Shown here in pieces: positions 10,101 to 19,258 of a DNA stretch of 64,000 nt. The notes beneath the pieces were generated by a model. That model was not told the origin of the DNA, did not search any database, and saw nothing but the letters and a program-made list of their open reading frames with translations. The position numbers and the translations under genes were made by a program. This DNA is from Planctomicrobium piriforme (GTDB taxonomy: Bacteria > Planctomycetota > Planctomycetia > Planctomycetales > Planctomycetaceae). The stretch is from NCBI RefSeq assembly GCF_900113665.1, contig NZ_FOQD01000006.1, forward strand, positions 1 to 64,000. The letters run 5' to 3'. Position 1 is the stretch's first letter; each line of letters opens with the position of its first letter.

Positions 10101-10637
10101 TCAGTTCACGATCTGGCTGGTCTTGCCGACCAGACTGGCGATCTTTTCCTGGGTCAATTCGCCAGCCTTATAGGCTTCGTTGACCTTGAGCTTGCCGTCG
10201 ACCCACATCATCACGGTCACTTCGGCGTCTTTGGAAATCTTGTACGGGGCAGGTCCAGCCTGGCCGTCAAACGTCGTCAGCGGGGTGTTGGCAACACGGG
10301 CTTCGCTGGCGACCTTTTTCAGGGCTTCTTCACCGGCTTCCGGCTCGTCGGTCAACAGCACGACGAAGGCCTTCATGTCCTGGTTCTGGTTCTTGCCGAC
10401 GACAGCGTCGACTTCGTGAATCAGCGACGATACGGAACCGTTCACGTCACGAGCAAAAATGCTGATCACCGGGCGGTCGCCGTAACGACAGCGGTAGCAC
10501 AGCTTCGTGCCAGCGGCAGGACCAGTGACGTCCTTCACATAGAAGGCGCCCACAGGCGAACCGACTTCCAGGCCTTCGGCAAAAGCCAGGGTCGACAAGG
10601 CGGTCAGCGCCACGGCAAAAGCAAGCAACTTCTTCAT
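10101..10637 (-). CDS. Secreted thioredoxin-fold-like protein
   Basis: A 178-residue protein with a clear signal peptide, MKKLLAFAVALTALSTLAFA. I choose the ATG at 10635-10637 because it gives this signal; the frame is open to 10721 and a nearby upstream ATG (10646) is possible. The mature part begins GLEVGSPVGAFYVKDVTGPAAG, resembling the start of thioredoxin-like/peroxiredoxin domains, followed by a CYRC motif (CxxC) and a VISIFARD strand. The second half has KAFVVLLTDEP and VNTPLTTFDG-like segments consistent with a thioredoxin fold. The exact redox partner is unknown. A strong terminator follows the gene. Confidence 0.75.
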   Translation of the reverse strand: MKKLLAFAVALTALSTLAFAEGLEVGSPVGAFYVKDVTGPAAGTKLCYRCRYGDRPVISIFARDVNGSVSSLIHEVDAVVGKNQNQDMKAFVVLLTDEPEAGEEALKKVASEARVANTPLTTFDGQAGPAPYKISKDAEVTVMMWVDGKLKVNEAYKAGELTQEKIASLVGKTSQIVN

Positions 10638-11039
10638 GCTCTCCATCTCCTCAAGTGAACAGGTTCCGAGCGTGAACTCCCTGCGCTCGTCGAACTGCAA
10701 ACGATCCAGATCCTCACGCACGCTGCCGCGTTGAAGCAGCAGGGCATCTGGTGCGACTGGACCCTACCGGACCAAGGCCGGATGCTCCGAAATCGACGCG
10801 TCTCAGTCTCGCAACATTCTAGACTGATCTATGGAGACCGTCGAGACGCCTTTCTCCTACGGCGCGGTGCCGAAGAAAAAACGGGACGCCCAGTTTACCC
10901 CGTGTTCCACAACCGAGGCAAGACGATTACGCGGCCGCACGCGGGACGCAGCTCGAAATTGCTGCTAAACTCATGCTGCAACTGCACGGTCCAAAGACCT
11001 GCTGCGAAAAGACTTCCCTCAATCTGATGAACGGCTGTC
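10638..11039. other. 402-bp divergent spacer with an imperfect hairpin
   Basis: This is the shared upstream region of the thioredoxin-like gene and purC. I see no coding sequence. An interrupted stem runs from 10798 to 10849: GCGTCTC pairs with GAGACGC, and an inner GTCTC pairs with GAGAC. Its role is unknown. No confident promoter could be assigned. Confidence 0.4.
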
Positions 11040-11924
11040 ATGGCGGCTCTGCTCGAATCCACGATCCCCGGCATTCCCGTGCGGCGCGGCAAAGTCCGGG
11101 ACGTTTATGATTTCGGGGAAACATTGCTGCTGGTCGCCACCGACCGCATCAGCGCCTTTGACTGGATCCTGCCGACAGGCATTCCGGATAAAGGCCGCAT
11201 CCTCACGCAGATCAGCAAGTTCTGGTTCGACTTTTTGCAGGTGAACGATCATCTGCTCAGTCTCGACGCCACGACCCTTTCTCTCCCGCAAGGCACAGAC
11301 GTTGAATCACTGCGCGGCCGTTCGATGGTGGTCCGCAAAACCGAAGTGGTGCCGATTGAATGCGTCGTCCGCGGCTATCTCGCCGGGTCCGGCTGGAAGG
11401 AATACCGACAAGAGGGAACTCTCGCGGGCGAATCACTGCCAATGGGACTGAAAGAGTGTGATCGCCTTCCTCAGACACAGTTCACGCCCGCCACGAAAGC
11501 AGAATCAGGTCATGACGAAAATATCTCGATCGGCGAGATGGAACAGGCCGTCGGCATCGACCTGGCGGATGACCTGCAGTCGTTAAGTTTGCACATCTAC
11601 GAACGCGCATCCGAGTATGCGCTGACGCGGGGAATCATCATCGCCGACACCAAGTTCGAGTTTGGACTCGTGGGGGATGAAATCGTGTTGATCGACGAGG
11701 TGCTGACGCCAGACAGCTCGCGTTTCTGGCCGGCGGATCAGTATTCGCCTGGCAAGAATCAGCCGTCGTTCGATAAGCAGTTCGTGCGCGACTGGCTGGA
11801 AACAACAGGCTGGGACAAAAACAGCGTCCCGCCGATCCCGCCGCAGGACATTGTCGACCGCACCCGGGCGAAGTATGTGGAAGCCTACGAACGTCTAACC
11901 GGCAAGAGCTTCGAGTGGAAGTGA
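11040..11924 (+). CDS. purC: Phosphoribosylaminoimidazole-succinocarboxamide synthase (SAICAR synthetase)
   Basis: A 294-residue cytosolic purine-biosynthesis enzyme that ligates aspartate to CAIR using ATP. Family signatures are plain: GKVRDVYDFGE near the N-terminus (nucleotide-binding strand), TDRISAFDWILP, VVPIECVVRGYLAGSGWKEY, ADTKFEFG and IDEVLTPDSSRFWP. The length matches the longer, 290-300 residue form. The gene stands alone, as is common for pur genes in planctomycetes. Confidence 0.97.
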   Translation: MAALLESTIPGIPVRRGKVRDVYDFGETLLLVATDRISAFDWILPTGIPDKGRILTQISKFWFDFLQVNDHLLSLDATTLSLPQGTDVESLRGRSMVVRKTEVVPIECVVRGYLAGSGWKEYRQEGTLAGESLPMGLKECDRLPQTQFTPATKAESGHDENISIGEMEQAVGIDLADDLQSLSLHIYERASEYALTRGIIIADTKFEFGLVGDEIVLIDEVLTPDSSRFWPADQYSPGKNQPSFDKQFVRDWLETTGWDKNSVPPIPPQDIVDRTRAKYVEAYERLTGKSFEWK

Positions 11925-11929
11925 ATGTA

Positions 11930-12102
11930 GTAGTTTTCAGTTCTCAGTTTTCAGTGATCAGTCTCAAACAAAGGGGTCAGGGGACAGGGATGAGGGGTCA
12001 GGGAAATTCTTTGAATGACTCCGACCGATTCCTGGCGACGAAGTGCGTTTCCGCTCTGCGTCAGTACATACTGAATACTGACGACTGAAAACTGAAAACT
12101 AC
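11930..12102. repeat. Dispersed repeat with inverted TTTTCAGT-rich ends (family C)
   Basis: A 173-bp element between purC and the cyclase gene. Its ends are inverted copies: GTAGTTTTCAGTTCTCAG at the left and, on the other strand, GTAGTTTTCAGTTTTCAG at the right. A related pair of ends is found at 61473-61593. The interior is not conserved between the two. There is no coding potential. Confidence 0.6.
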
Positions 12103-12110
12103 AATCTCGC

Positions 12111-12923
12111 TCATTTGCCTGCGGCATCCGCTGTCGACTTGAGAGTCGCAAAGATCCTGCAAGGGCCGCCGGTCCCCCCTTCCACTTTCAACGGTGCGAT
12201 GATCAGGTCGAAACCGCGCGGCGGCAACTGGTCGAGATGGGCCACGTTTTCGAGTCCGTAGCGCTGAGCCAGGTTGAGAATGTGATGCACGTCGAAGGAC
12301 TTGGACGTGCCGGGGTCGACGCTCAGCGTATCAATGCCGAGTCCTTTGACCTGCCGCTGCTCGACGAGAAACTTGGCCGCTTCCGCGCTATAGCCGGGGA
12401 AGTGAAGCTGGCCCCGCACGTCTCGACCGAGAAACCGCTCCGGCTGGGTCCAGAACCTCCCCCAGCCGGTGTGCAGCAACACCACCGCGCCGTCCGGAAT
12501 CCGCCCGTGTGCTGCTTCCCAGTCGGCGATGTCAGCGGTTGAAAGCTCTGCATCAGGATTGGACTCCGCGCGTGCGGTGAAATCGATCAGCACGCCTGGG
12601 GCGAACAACTGCTCGACCGGAATCTGCGAGACATCCGGCTGGCCCTGTTCAAAATGATTCGGGGCGTCGAGATGCGTGCCGATGTGCTCAGGGAAGCTCA
12701 CCTTTTTCGACAGCACTCCGTTCTTTTCGAGCGTGGCAATGGTCTCCAACTGAAACGGAGAATAGCCAGGCCCTGGCCAGAAATTGGACTGCGGATTCAG
12801 TGCGTAACTGAGATCCAGCCGCTGCGGAACCACCGAAGTTTCGTCGGCAAGCAGCAGGTCGACCGTGCACAATATCCAAGACAAACAGCTACAGATCCAG
12901 AAGTGCCGTCGTGCTGATCGCAT
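12111..12923 (-). CDS. Exported cyclase-family (kynurenine formamidase-like) hydrolase
   Basis: A 270-residue protein with a signal peptide (WICSCLSWILCTVDLLLA). The mature part carries the metal-binding signature of the cyclase/KynB fold, HIGTHLDAPNHF (HxGTHxDxPxH), then DGAVVLLHTGW and a VKGLGIDTLSVDPG motif. Family members hydrolyse N-formylkynurenine, isatin or other amides using a divalent metal. The export signal argues against a role in tryptophan catabolism in the cytoplasm; the substrate is unknown. Confidence 0.85.
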   Translation of the reverse strand: MRSARRHFWICSCLSWILCTVDLLLADETSVVPQRLDLSYALNPQSNFWPGPGYSPFQLETIATLEKNGVLSKKVSFPEHIGTHLDAPNHFEQGQPDVSQIPVEQLFAPGVLIDFTARAESNPDAELSTADIADWEAAHGRIPDGAVVLLHTGWGRFWTQPERFLGRDVRGQLHFPGYSAEAAKFLVEQRQVKGLGIDTLSVDPGTSKSFDVHHILNLAQRYGLENVAHLDQLPPRGFDLIIAPLKVEGGTGGPCRIFATLKSTADAAGK

Positions 12924-13569
12924 GGTGTCTCCTGACTGATTTGCTCGCGGTCGTCCACTGCCCGCAGTCTACCAATCCGAAGACCGGCCCGGACTCTGGG
13001 GAACCAATCCGTCCTGACGCCGACCGCGCAAAACACCGTCATCCTGACCAGTTTTAGCGATTTACACCAACAGGCACGGAATTCGCCTTACCGCATCTTA
13101 GCCGTCAGCCAAAAATTCAAATTGGCAGCGTGGCGGCATCAACTGGAGAAATGCAGGCGGGAGGGGCGGCGATGTTTGGACTCACAATCAACGAAAAAAC
13201 CGAAGTGCGACTGACGGCTGAAACATCGCTGATGGCGCGTTTTCAGAATGTTTCTGTCGTTCGGAGTACTGCGCTCCCTCCGGCCATCGCCGCAGACCTG
13301 ACTGTTTCTCGCCACACCCGACTGTGGCGTTGGGAATTGAAAGATGGGGTGGCCGTGCGGATGTGGCGCGAACGCCGGAAAAAACGGCCTTCCGCCTGAT
13401 TCAGCCGACCGACAGAACCGGCATCACCGGACGCTCATTGCAGCAATCTTCTGTGAGAGCAGGATCAAAGGGGTTCATTCCGACCAGTTGCTCGATGATG
13501 CACAAGCGGGGTCTCACACCGAGTGCCTGCTAACCAAATTCGACCTGCAACGACGGAACGAAAGAGGCT
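12924..13569. other. 646-bp spacer upstream of the sucrose-phosphate synthase
   Basis: Apart from a weakly supported 75-residue frame (separate entry) I see no gene here. The region is less GC-rich than its neighbours and contains a GCCGG-AAAAAA-CGGC hairpin around 13373-13391. It probably holds the promoters of the two divergent genes. Confidence 0.4.
13172..13399 (+). CDS. Possible small protein, doubtful
   Basis: A 75-residue frame starting at an ATG with a strong Shine-Dalgarno sequence (GGGAGGGG, 6-7 bases upstream). The sequence MFGLTINEKTEVRLTAE looks protein-like, and the C-terminus is basic (RMWRERRKKRPSA). I recognise no family, and there is no supporting context beyond the ribosome-binding site. 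It may be noncoding. Confidence 0.25.
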   Translation: MFGLTINEKTEVRLTAETSLMARFQNVSVVRSTALPPAIAADLTVSRHTRLWRWELKDGVAVRMWRERRKKRPSA

Positions 13570-15798
13570 ATGTATCTGCAGCTGATCAGCCTGCACGGGC
13601 TTGTGCGTGGGCAGTGCATTGAGATGGGACGCGACGCCGACACCGGCGGGCAAGTGCGTTACGTCATCGACCTCGCCCGACAGCTCGCCCGTTGCCCCGG
13701 CGTCGATCAGGTGGATCTCTTCACCCGTCGCATTCGCGATAAACGGGTCGCCAACGATTACTCCGCCCCGATCGAACAACTCGACCATAACTGTCGAATT
13801 GTTCGACTCGCCTGCGGCGGCGGAAAGTATCTTCGCAAGGAACGGCTATGGCCCTGCCTGGATGAGTACGTCGATCGCATGATTGCGTTCACCCGAAAGT
13901 CAGGCCGTGTGCCATCAATTGTGCATGGTCATTATGCGGACGGCGGTTATGTCGCTCGTGAGGTCGCATCCGTCTTCGACGTACCGTTCGTCTTCACAGG
14001 TCATTCGCTCGGCAAGCCGAAGCTTGATTACCTGCTGGAAGAAGGCTGGACCCGCGACGATGCGAACAAAGTGCTCGCCATCGATCAGCGGATTCACGTC
14101 GAGCAGGAATGTCTGGCCGCCGCCGACCTGGTGGTCTGCAGCACCCGTCATGAGCGGGACACCGCCTACGCGAGTTACTTCCGCGACGACGATTTGCGAA
14201 TCGAAGTCATTCCCCCCGGCACCGATCTACAGCGATTCTTTCCCTACTACGAATATCAGCTCAACCCCCAGGGAGTGGGTGAAGAGTTCAAGCAGGCCCG
14301 CGTGCGAATGGAACGGGCGTTGTCCCGATTCTTCTTTCAGCCAGACAAGCCGCTGATTCTCGCGCTCTGCCGTCCAGATCGCCGCAAGAACATTCAGGCC
14401 CTCATCAAGGCCTACGGCGAATCGAAGCCGCTGCAGGCAATTGCCAATCTGGCAATCCTGGCAGGCATCCGCGAAGACATCGAATCGATGCCGGATAACG
14501 AACGGCAGGTGCTGACCGACATGCTGCTGATGATGGACCGCTATGACCTGTACGGAAAGATGGCGATCCCCAAGCATCATGATTCGGAACTTGAAGTGCC
14601 GGAGCTCTATCGTCTCGCTGCGGCGGGCCGCGGCGTGTTCGTCAACACGGCCTACGTCGAACTCTTCGGACTGACTTTCATCGAATCCTCCGCGACGGGT
14701 CTGCCATTTGTGGGGACGCAGAACGGCGGCCCGCAAGACATCGTTGAGAACTGCGAAAGCGGGATCATTGTCGATGTGAATCAACAGTCACAGGTGACCG
14801 ACGCCCTGCTGACGTTATTGACCGATCAGGAGCAGTGGAGCCAGGCTTCGAGCAACGGCATCAATCGCGTGCGTCAGCACTACAGTTGGGATGTCCATTG
14901 CGAAACCTTCCTGAGCTGCCTGAAAGATGTCGTGGCAGCGCCTGTCAAAACGCCGTCGGTGGTGGGACGCATTGCACCTGGCGCGCGGCTGGGGAACGTC
15001 GACGCGATGCTGCTCACCGACATCGATAATACGCTGTTGGGAGATGACGACGCTTTGTACCGCCTCCTTGAGATGCTGAAAGATCAGCGAGGACGCTTGG
15101 GATTTGGCGTGGCGTCAGGCAGAGCCTTGGAATTGGTGGAAGAAGTGCTCGACGAGCATGGCATCAACGACATCGACGTGATCGTCGCGTCCGTGGGGAC
15201 CGAAATTTATTACGGCCGGACGTTCGTCATGGACCGGGGCTGGGCCGCACGACTGAAACACAAATGGTGCCCTGACCGCATTCGCGGGGCGATGGACGCG
15301 TTCCCTTACTTGTCCCTGCAGCCGGAACCCTCAACGCAGCGCGAGTTCAAGATCAGCTATCACTTCGACGGCTCGATCGATTCGCAACTCGCGATTGCCC
15401 AGATCCAGGATGCCCTCGATCAGACCCGATCGGCGTATTCGCTGATCTTCTCACACGGCAGTTTTGTCGACATCCTGCCGCATCGGGCATCGAAGGGGAA
15501 AGCGGTTCGTTACCTGTCACAGAAATGGCAGGTGCCGCTCGAACGCATTGCCACAGGGGGCGATTCGGGCAACGACCTCGACATGCTCACCGGCCGCACG
15601 GCGGGGATTGTCGTCGGCAATCATTCCAGCGAACTCGAACCGCTGCGCACGTCGCCGCATCGTATCTACTTCGCGAATGGGAAGTACGCCAACGGCCTGA
15701 TCGAAGGTCTCCAGCACTACGGCCTATTATCTGCCCCCATCAAAGACGGCGATGACGAAATCTCCCTGCCGCAATCAAGGACCGGCCAGTCGGCGTGA
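13570..15798 (+). CDS. Sucrose-phosphate synthase with fused HAD sucrose-phosphatase domain
   Basis: A 742-residue cytosolic enzyme. Residues 1 to about 460 are a GT-B glycosyltransferase of family GT4: LISLHGLVRGQCIEMGRDADTGGQ (UDP-glucose loop), FTGHSLGKPK, VIPPGTD, and an E-rich donor site around ELFGLTFIESSATGLPFVGT. From about 480 on comes a HAD type IIB phosphatase: LTDIDNTLLGDD (nucleophile Asp), GVASGR and GDSGNDLDML. The two halves make sucrose-6-phosphate from UDP-glucose and fructose-6-phosphate and then dephosphorylate it. The phosphatase motifs are intact, so the fusion is probably bifunctional (inference). It is convergent with lpxB. Confidence 0.93.
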   Translation: MYLQLISLHGLVRGQCIEMGRDADTGGQVRYVIDLARQLARCPGVDQVDLFTRRIRDKRVANDYSAPIEQLDHNCRIVRLACGGGKYLRKERLWPCLDEYVDRMIAFTRKSGRVPSIVHGHYADGGYVAREVASVFDVPFVFTGHSLGKPKLDYLLEEGWTRDDANKVLAIDQRIHVEQECLAAADLVVCSTRHERDTAYASYFRDDDLRIEVIPPGTDLQRFFPYYEYQLNPQGVGEEFKQARVRMERALSRFFFQPDKPLILALCRPDRRKNIQALIKAYGESKPLQAIANLAILAGIREDIESMPDNERQVLTDMLLMMDRYDLYGKMAIPKHHDSELEVPELYRLAAAGRGVFVNTAYVELFGLTFIESSATGLPFVGTQNGGPQDIVENCESGIIVDVNQQSQVTDALLTLLTDQEQWSQASSNGINRVRQHYSWDVHCETFLSCLKDVVAAPVKTPSVVGRIAPGARLGNVDAMLLTDIDNTLLGDDDALYRLLEMLKDQRGRLGFGVASGRALELVEEVLDEHGINDIDVIVASVGTEIYYGRTFVMDRGWAARLKHKWCPDRIRGAMDAFPYLSLQPEPSTQREFKISYHFDGSIDSQLAIAQIQDALDQTRSAYSLIFSHGSFVDILPHRASKGKAVRYLSQKWQVPLERIATGGDSGNDLDMLTGRTAGIVVGNHSSELEPLRTSPHRIYFANGKYANGLIEGLQHYGLLSAPIKDGDDEISLPQSRTGQSA

Positions 15799-15815
15799 AC
15801 CGTCTGGTGCGAACG

Positions 15816-17006
15816 TCAAGCGGCGGGTCGGCGTGCGGCGGGGACTCGCATCTCAATCGCCTGACCTGTTTCCATTCTGCGGAGCAGGGTTTCCGCGGCT
15901 CGGGCGAGTCCGCCGGCCTGAACCACCGAGTCGGCGAGTTCAGAAATTTCACGTTGAGATCTGGCGAGCGCAAGATCGTCAGTGAGCCAACTGTCGAGGG
16001 TGTCGATCATTTTGTCGACGTGCGCGCCATAGGCACGGTAGCAGGGGAACTCCGGCATCACCGCGCGGCCTGCGATCAGATTCGGCAGGGTCATGTACTT
16101 GCAGCGGATCATCAGACGGGCGAGGAAGCCCATCACTGCGCCGGCCCGATACACCACCACTGCCGGCTTGCGACGGGCGAGCAGTTCCAGACTCACCGAA
16201 CCAGAGACCATGAAACAGCAGTCGGCGGTTTCAATCACTTCCGAGGTGCGGCCGACATAGAGATCAATTGGTAGCGTGGGGGCGAGTTCGGCGACGAGTT
16301 CGGCACATCGGTCCCGATGCCAGGCCTTGTAACAGGCGACCGGAAAGCGGACGTCCGGATGCTTGTGATGCAGTTGCGTCAGTACTTTCAACATGAGCGG
16401 GAAATTCCGCTGCACTTCCTGTTTGCGTGAACCTGGCAGCACGGCCAGCTTGCGAGTCTCCTGGCTTTCGAGCGCCTGCAATGTCCAGGGATCGAGCGTG
16501 TGGGCCGCGACTTCATCGAAGAAGGGGTGGCCGACGTATTCAACATCGATTTTCTGATCGCGATACCATTGGGCTTCAAACGGCAGCACCGAGAGAATGC
16601 AGTCGACAAACTTCCGCACTTTGCGAATCCGCCAGCTGGCCCAGGCCCACAGTTGGGGGGGACAGTAGAAATAGACCGGCACTCCAGCCCGTTTCGCGGC
16701 GGCGGCAATCCACCAGTTGAAGCCGGGAAAGTCGACCAGCAAAACGGCGTCGGGGCGTTCCTTCTTCAGGAACTCGGCCGCCTCGCGATACAGGCGATAG
16801 AACTTAAAGATCAGCGGCAAGACGGCCATGATCCCCATCACGGCCATATCGGTCAGACGGAACAACTGTTCCTGCCCGGCCGCTGCCAGCTCAGGTCCGC
16901 CAAAACCGCTGACGCGAATCTCGCCGCGGCGTTGCCGGATTTCATTGACGAGCTGTGCGGCATGCTGATCGCCGCTTGGTTCGCCTGCCGAGATAAAAAG
17001 ATGCAT
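15816..17006 (-). CDS. lpxB: Lipid-A-disaccharide synthase
   Basis: A 396-residue GT19 family enzyme that condenses UDP-diacylglucosamine with lipid X at the inner membrane. Signatures are MHLFISAGEPSGDQHAAQL at the N-terminus, GFGGPELAAAG, then VLLVDFPGFNWW, FYCPPQLWAW and VLPGSRKQEV. The ATG at 17004-17006 is chosen because the family starts with this strand; the frame extends 8 codons upstream. Its presence supports lipid A synthesis in this organism. Confidence 0.96.
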   Translation of the reverse strand: MHLFISAGEPSGDQHAAQLVNEIRQRRGEIRVSGFGGPELAAAGQEQLFRLTDMAVMGIMAVLPLIFKFYRLYREAAEFLKKERPDAVLLVDFPGFNWWIAAAAKRAGVPVYFYCPPQLWAWASWRIRKVRKFVDCILSVLPFEAQWYRDQKIDVEYVGHPFFDEVAAHTLDPWTLQALESQETRKLAVLPGSRKQEVQRNFPLMLKVLTQLHHKHPDVRFPVACYKAWHRDRCAELVAELAPTLPIDLYVGRTSEVIETADCCFMVSGSVSLELLARRKPAVVVYRAGAVMGFLARLMIRCKYMTLPNLIAGRAVMPEFPCYRAYGAHVDKMIDTLDSWLTDDLALARSQREISELADSVVQAGGLARAAETLLRRMETGQAIEMRVPAARRPAA

Positions 17007-17177
17007 CGCTGACGTCCTGTCCGTGCGCACCGGAACGTGTCCAAGAAATCCATTTCAAGGGGGCGGAACATAACAGAGTGTCCGCCAAAACCGCTACGGG
17101 AATTCCCGGCACGGGCGCTGGACATTGGATCGGGCCAGGACGGACCGAATTGGGGGTCGAAACCGCGCATGCTGCGA

Positions 17178-19046
17178 TTACAGCTCGACTTCCACCATCG
17201 CGAGGGCATCGCCGGCATCGTCCAGTTTCGCAAAGACGGTTTCGCTGGCGGAATGAATTCCCAGCACAGTGCGGGGGATCGTCGGTTTTTGCAGGCTGTG
17301 GTACAGAATCCACTGCTTCTTGCCCAACCGTAATCGATAGCCTGCCGCGACTTCCGGCGGCAAAATCTGGCCGTCTTCAGCGACGGTCGCCCGTTGCCAG
17401 TCAACCGGCTCTTCGCGTCGTTTGGGGGACCAGTCAAACAGAGTCGCGGAGAACACCCCTTTGGCTTCTCCTTCGGTGGTCACGCGCAGCTTCCCGTTCG
17501 CGACCGATACGGTTTCCGCACTCCGATCAAGGCGATACTGCGGACAAGTCCACGGGAAGACCCGCACGCGCTGGTCGTCTTTCAACAGGGCGAACTCTCT
17601 GGTGGCAGCGTCGTCTTCAACCCTCCAGTCGCCGGCCAGGGGCGTCGTGCGAGTAAAACGGATCGGCTGCGACTCCGGCAACCGCACGGAATCGGCGAGC
17701 AATAACACGGACTCTTCCCGCAGCAACAGCGCCTGGCGAATGATCTGGATCGGGCTGTCTCCCTTGAGCTGCAGTTCCATGTAAGCCGATTCACGGTCGA
17801 GATACCAGCAGCAGCAGGCCCATTCCCCTTCGACAGGCACGACAGAACCGGCGACCATCAATTCGTGCGACCACGCCCCCGCCAGAAACGGGACATCGCC
17901 GGCGATCACTTCGATGGCCGGCATCGCGCCGCTGTGACGAATGAGACATTGGTCGACCGGGGCCGACCAACTCGAACGCAGGCTCCCCCATTCGGACCAG
18001 TCCGACTGATGCGACTCTTTACCCAGTTCCTTCCGCAAGGCCTTCTGATGCAGAGGACGGATCGATTTGACCTGTCCGAGTTCCCAGTTTTTCAGCAGCC
18101 GGAGCAGGGTCGGTTCGACCGTAATGTCGAGCCCTGCAGCGGCGGTCAGCAGACTGCGGCAGGCGGACGCCAGGGGGATGGAACTGAACGCGAGCCGTCC
18201 GGGACTGAGCAGGCTGATCGTCTTCGCAAACAGTTTTTCGATCCTTTTCCGAGCCTTGCCGTTCCACAATGTCTGTTCATACAGTGTGGAAAACATCTGC
18301 ACTCGGGCGAGCTGACAGAGTCGTGGGAGTGCCTGATCAAGCCAGCGGCCGTGCAGGGCGCCGTCGCTGTCGGTGGCCGCATCGAGCGCTTTCCGCAGGC
18401 CGCGAATCGCGTGCTGGGACTGTTTCAGTTCCCCTTTGAGAAATCCAAACATGCTGCCTGCGGCGCATTGAATTTCCAGGGCATCGAACGCGGCACAGCC
18501 CTGGTCGGGCTCGGGCAGCGCGGCAGCGTGCAATCGGGTGCGGCTCCCTTCGACCGTCCAGCGCCACAGCGAAAAAAGCGTTTCGCATTCGAGGCGATGA
18601 GGAATCAGTCGCAGCAGCCACAGGGCGGCCATGAGCGTTTCGTCATCCGGCGCACCGGATACTGTGCTGGCCATGATGGCCTCGACACGGCCAGAAAGCT
18701 CTTCGGAATTCAACTCGGTTTCGAACAGGCAATGCGCCAGCGAGGCGACGTTCACCTGACTGGTCCCAGACTTCTGTACTCCCCACAAGTCTTGTAGACG
18801 ATTGAGGATGTCGCGACGTTCGCGTTTTCCCACGCGGGGCTGTCCGGCGTGACAGGCGAGCAGGGTCTGAGAAAATGTGGCGAGGTCGCCTGCCGCCGCG
18901 GCGGACGAGAGTTCCACCGGCGCAGTGCTGCGAAACTGCAGGCTTTGCAGCCAGGCCTGATCGGTCTTATCGTTCGCCGCATCGTTCGCCGCAGCGTGGG
19001 CAGAAACTGGTGCTGTGGAAGTCGCCAGGCTGGGAGCGGCCGACAT
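17178..19046 (-). CDS. Conserved-looking hypothetical protein, large
   Basis: A 622-residue protein that I do not recognise. The N-terminal 40 residues are Ala-rich and low complexity. Residues about 45-330 are helical and cysteine-containing. Residues about 370-620 are beta-rich (GDVPFLAGAWSHELMVAGS, WYLDRESAYMELQLKG, LLREESVLLLADSVRLPES), which resembles the beta-sandwich end of heparinase II/III-type proteins, but I see no catalytic motif. There is no signal peptide or membrane segment. It lies 171 bp upstream of lpxB on the same strand, so co-transcription is possible. Confidence 0.75.
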   Translation of the reverse strand: MSAAPSLATSTAPVSAHAAANDAANDKTDQAWLQSLQFRSTAPVELSSAAAAGDLATFSQTLLACHAGQPRVGKRERRDILNRLQDLWGVQKSGTSQVNVASLAHCLFETELNSEELSGRVEAIMASTVSGAPDDETLMAALWLLRLIPHRLECETLFSLWRWTVEGSRTRLHAAALPEPDQGCAAFDALEIQCAAGSMFGFLKGELKQSQHAIRGLRKALDAATDSDGALHGRWLDQALPRLCQLARVQMFSTLYEQTLWNGKARKRIEKLFAKTISLLSPGRLAFSSIPLASACRSLLTAAAGLDITVEPTLLRLLKNWELGQVKSIRPLHQKALRKELGKESHQSDWSEWGSLRSSWSAPVDQCLIRHSGAMPAIEVIAGDVPFLAGAWSHELMVAGSVVPVEGEWACCCWYLDRESAYMELQLKGDSPIQIIRQALLLREESVLLLADSVRLPESQPIRFTRTTPLAGDWRVEDDAATREFALLKDDQRVRVFPWTCPQYRLDRSAETVSVANGKLRVTTEGEAKGVFSATLFDWSPKRREEPVDWQRATVAEDGQILPPEVAAGYRLRLGKKQWILYHSLQKPTIPRTVLGIHSASETVFAKLDDAGDALAMVEVEL

Positions 19047-19258
19047 AACACGTTGCCTATTGAGTATTTGGTAAAAAGGCGGGAGAATGAAACCGGCCTG
19101 CCGATGTCTGAGCGCGGCATGCTGATTCCGTCTTGAGCGATGTGAAGCGACGACTTATATAGACTCCCGCAGGCCATTCAACAATGATCCCGGTGCGGGG
19201 GCTGGCAGCGGGAGTGACCCGCCGCGAGCTTTGATCGTTGCAGCAGAGGGGATTTTCC

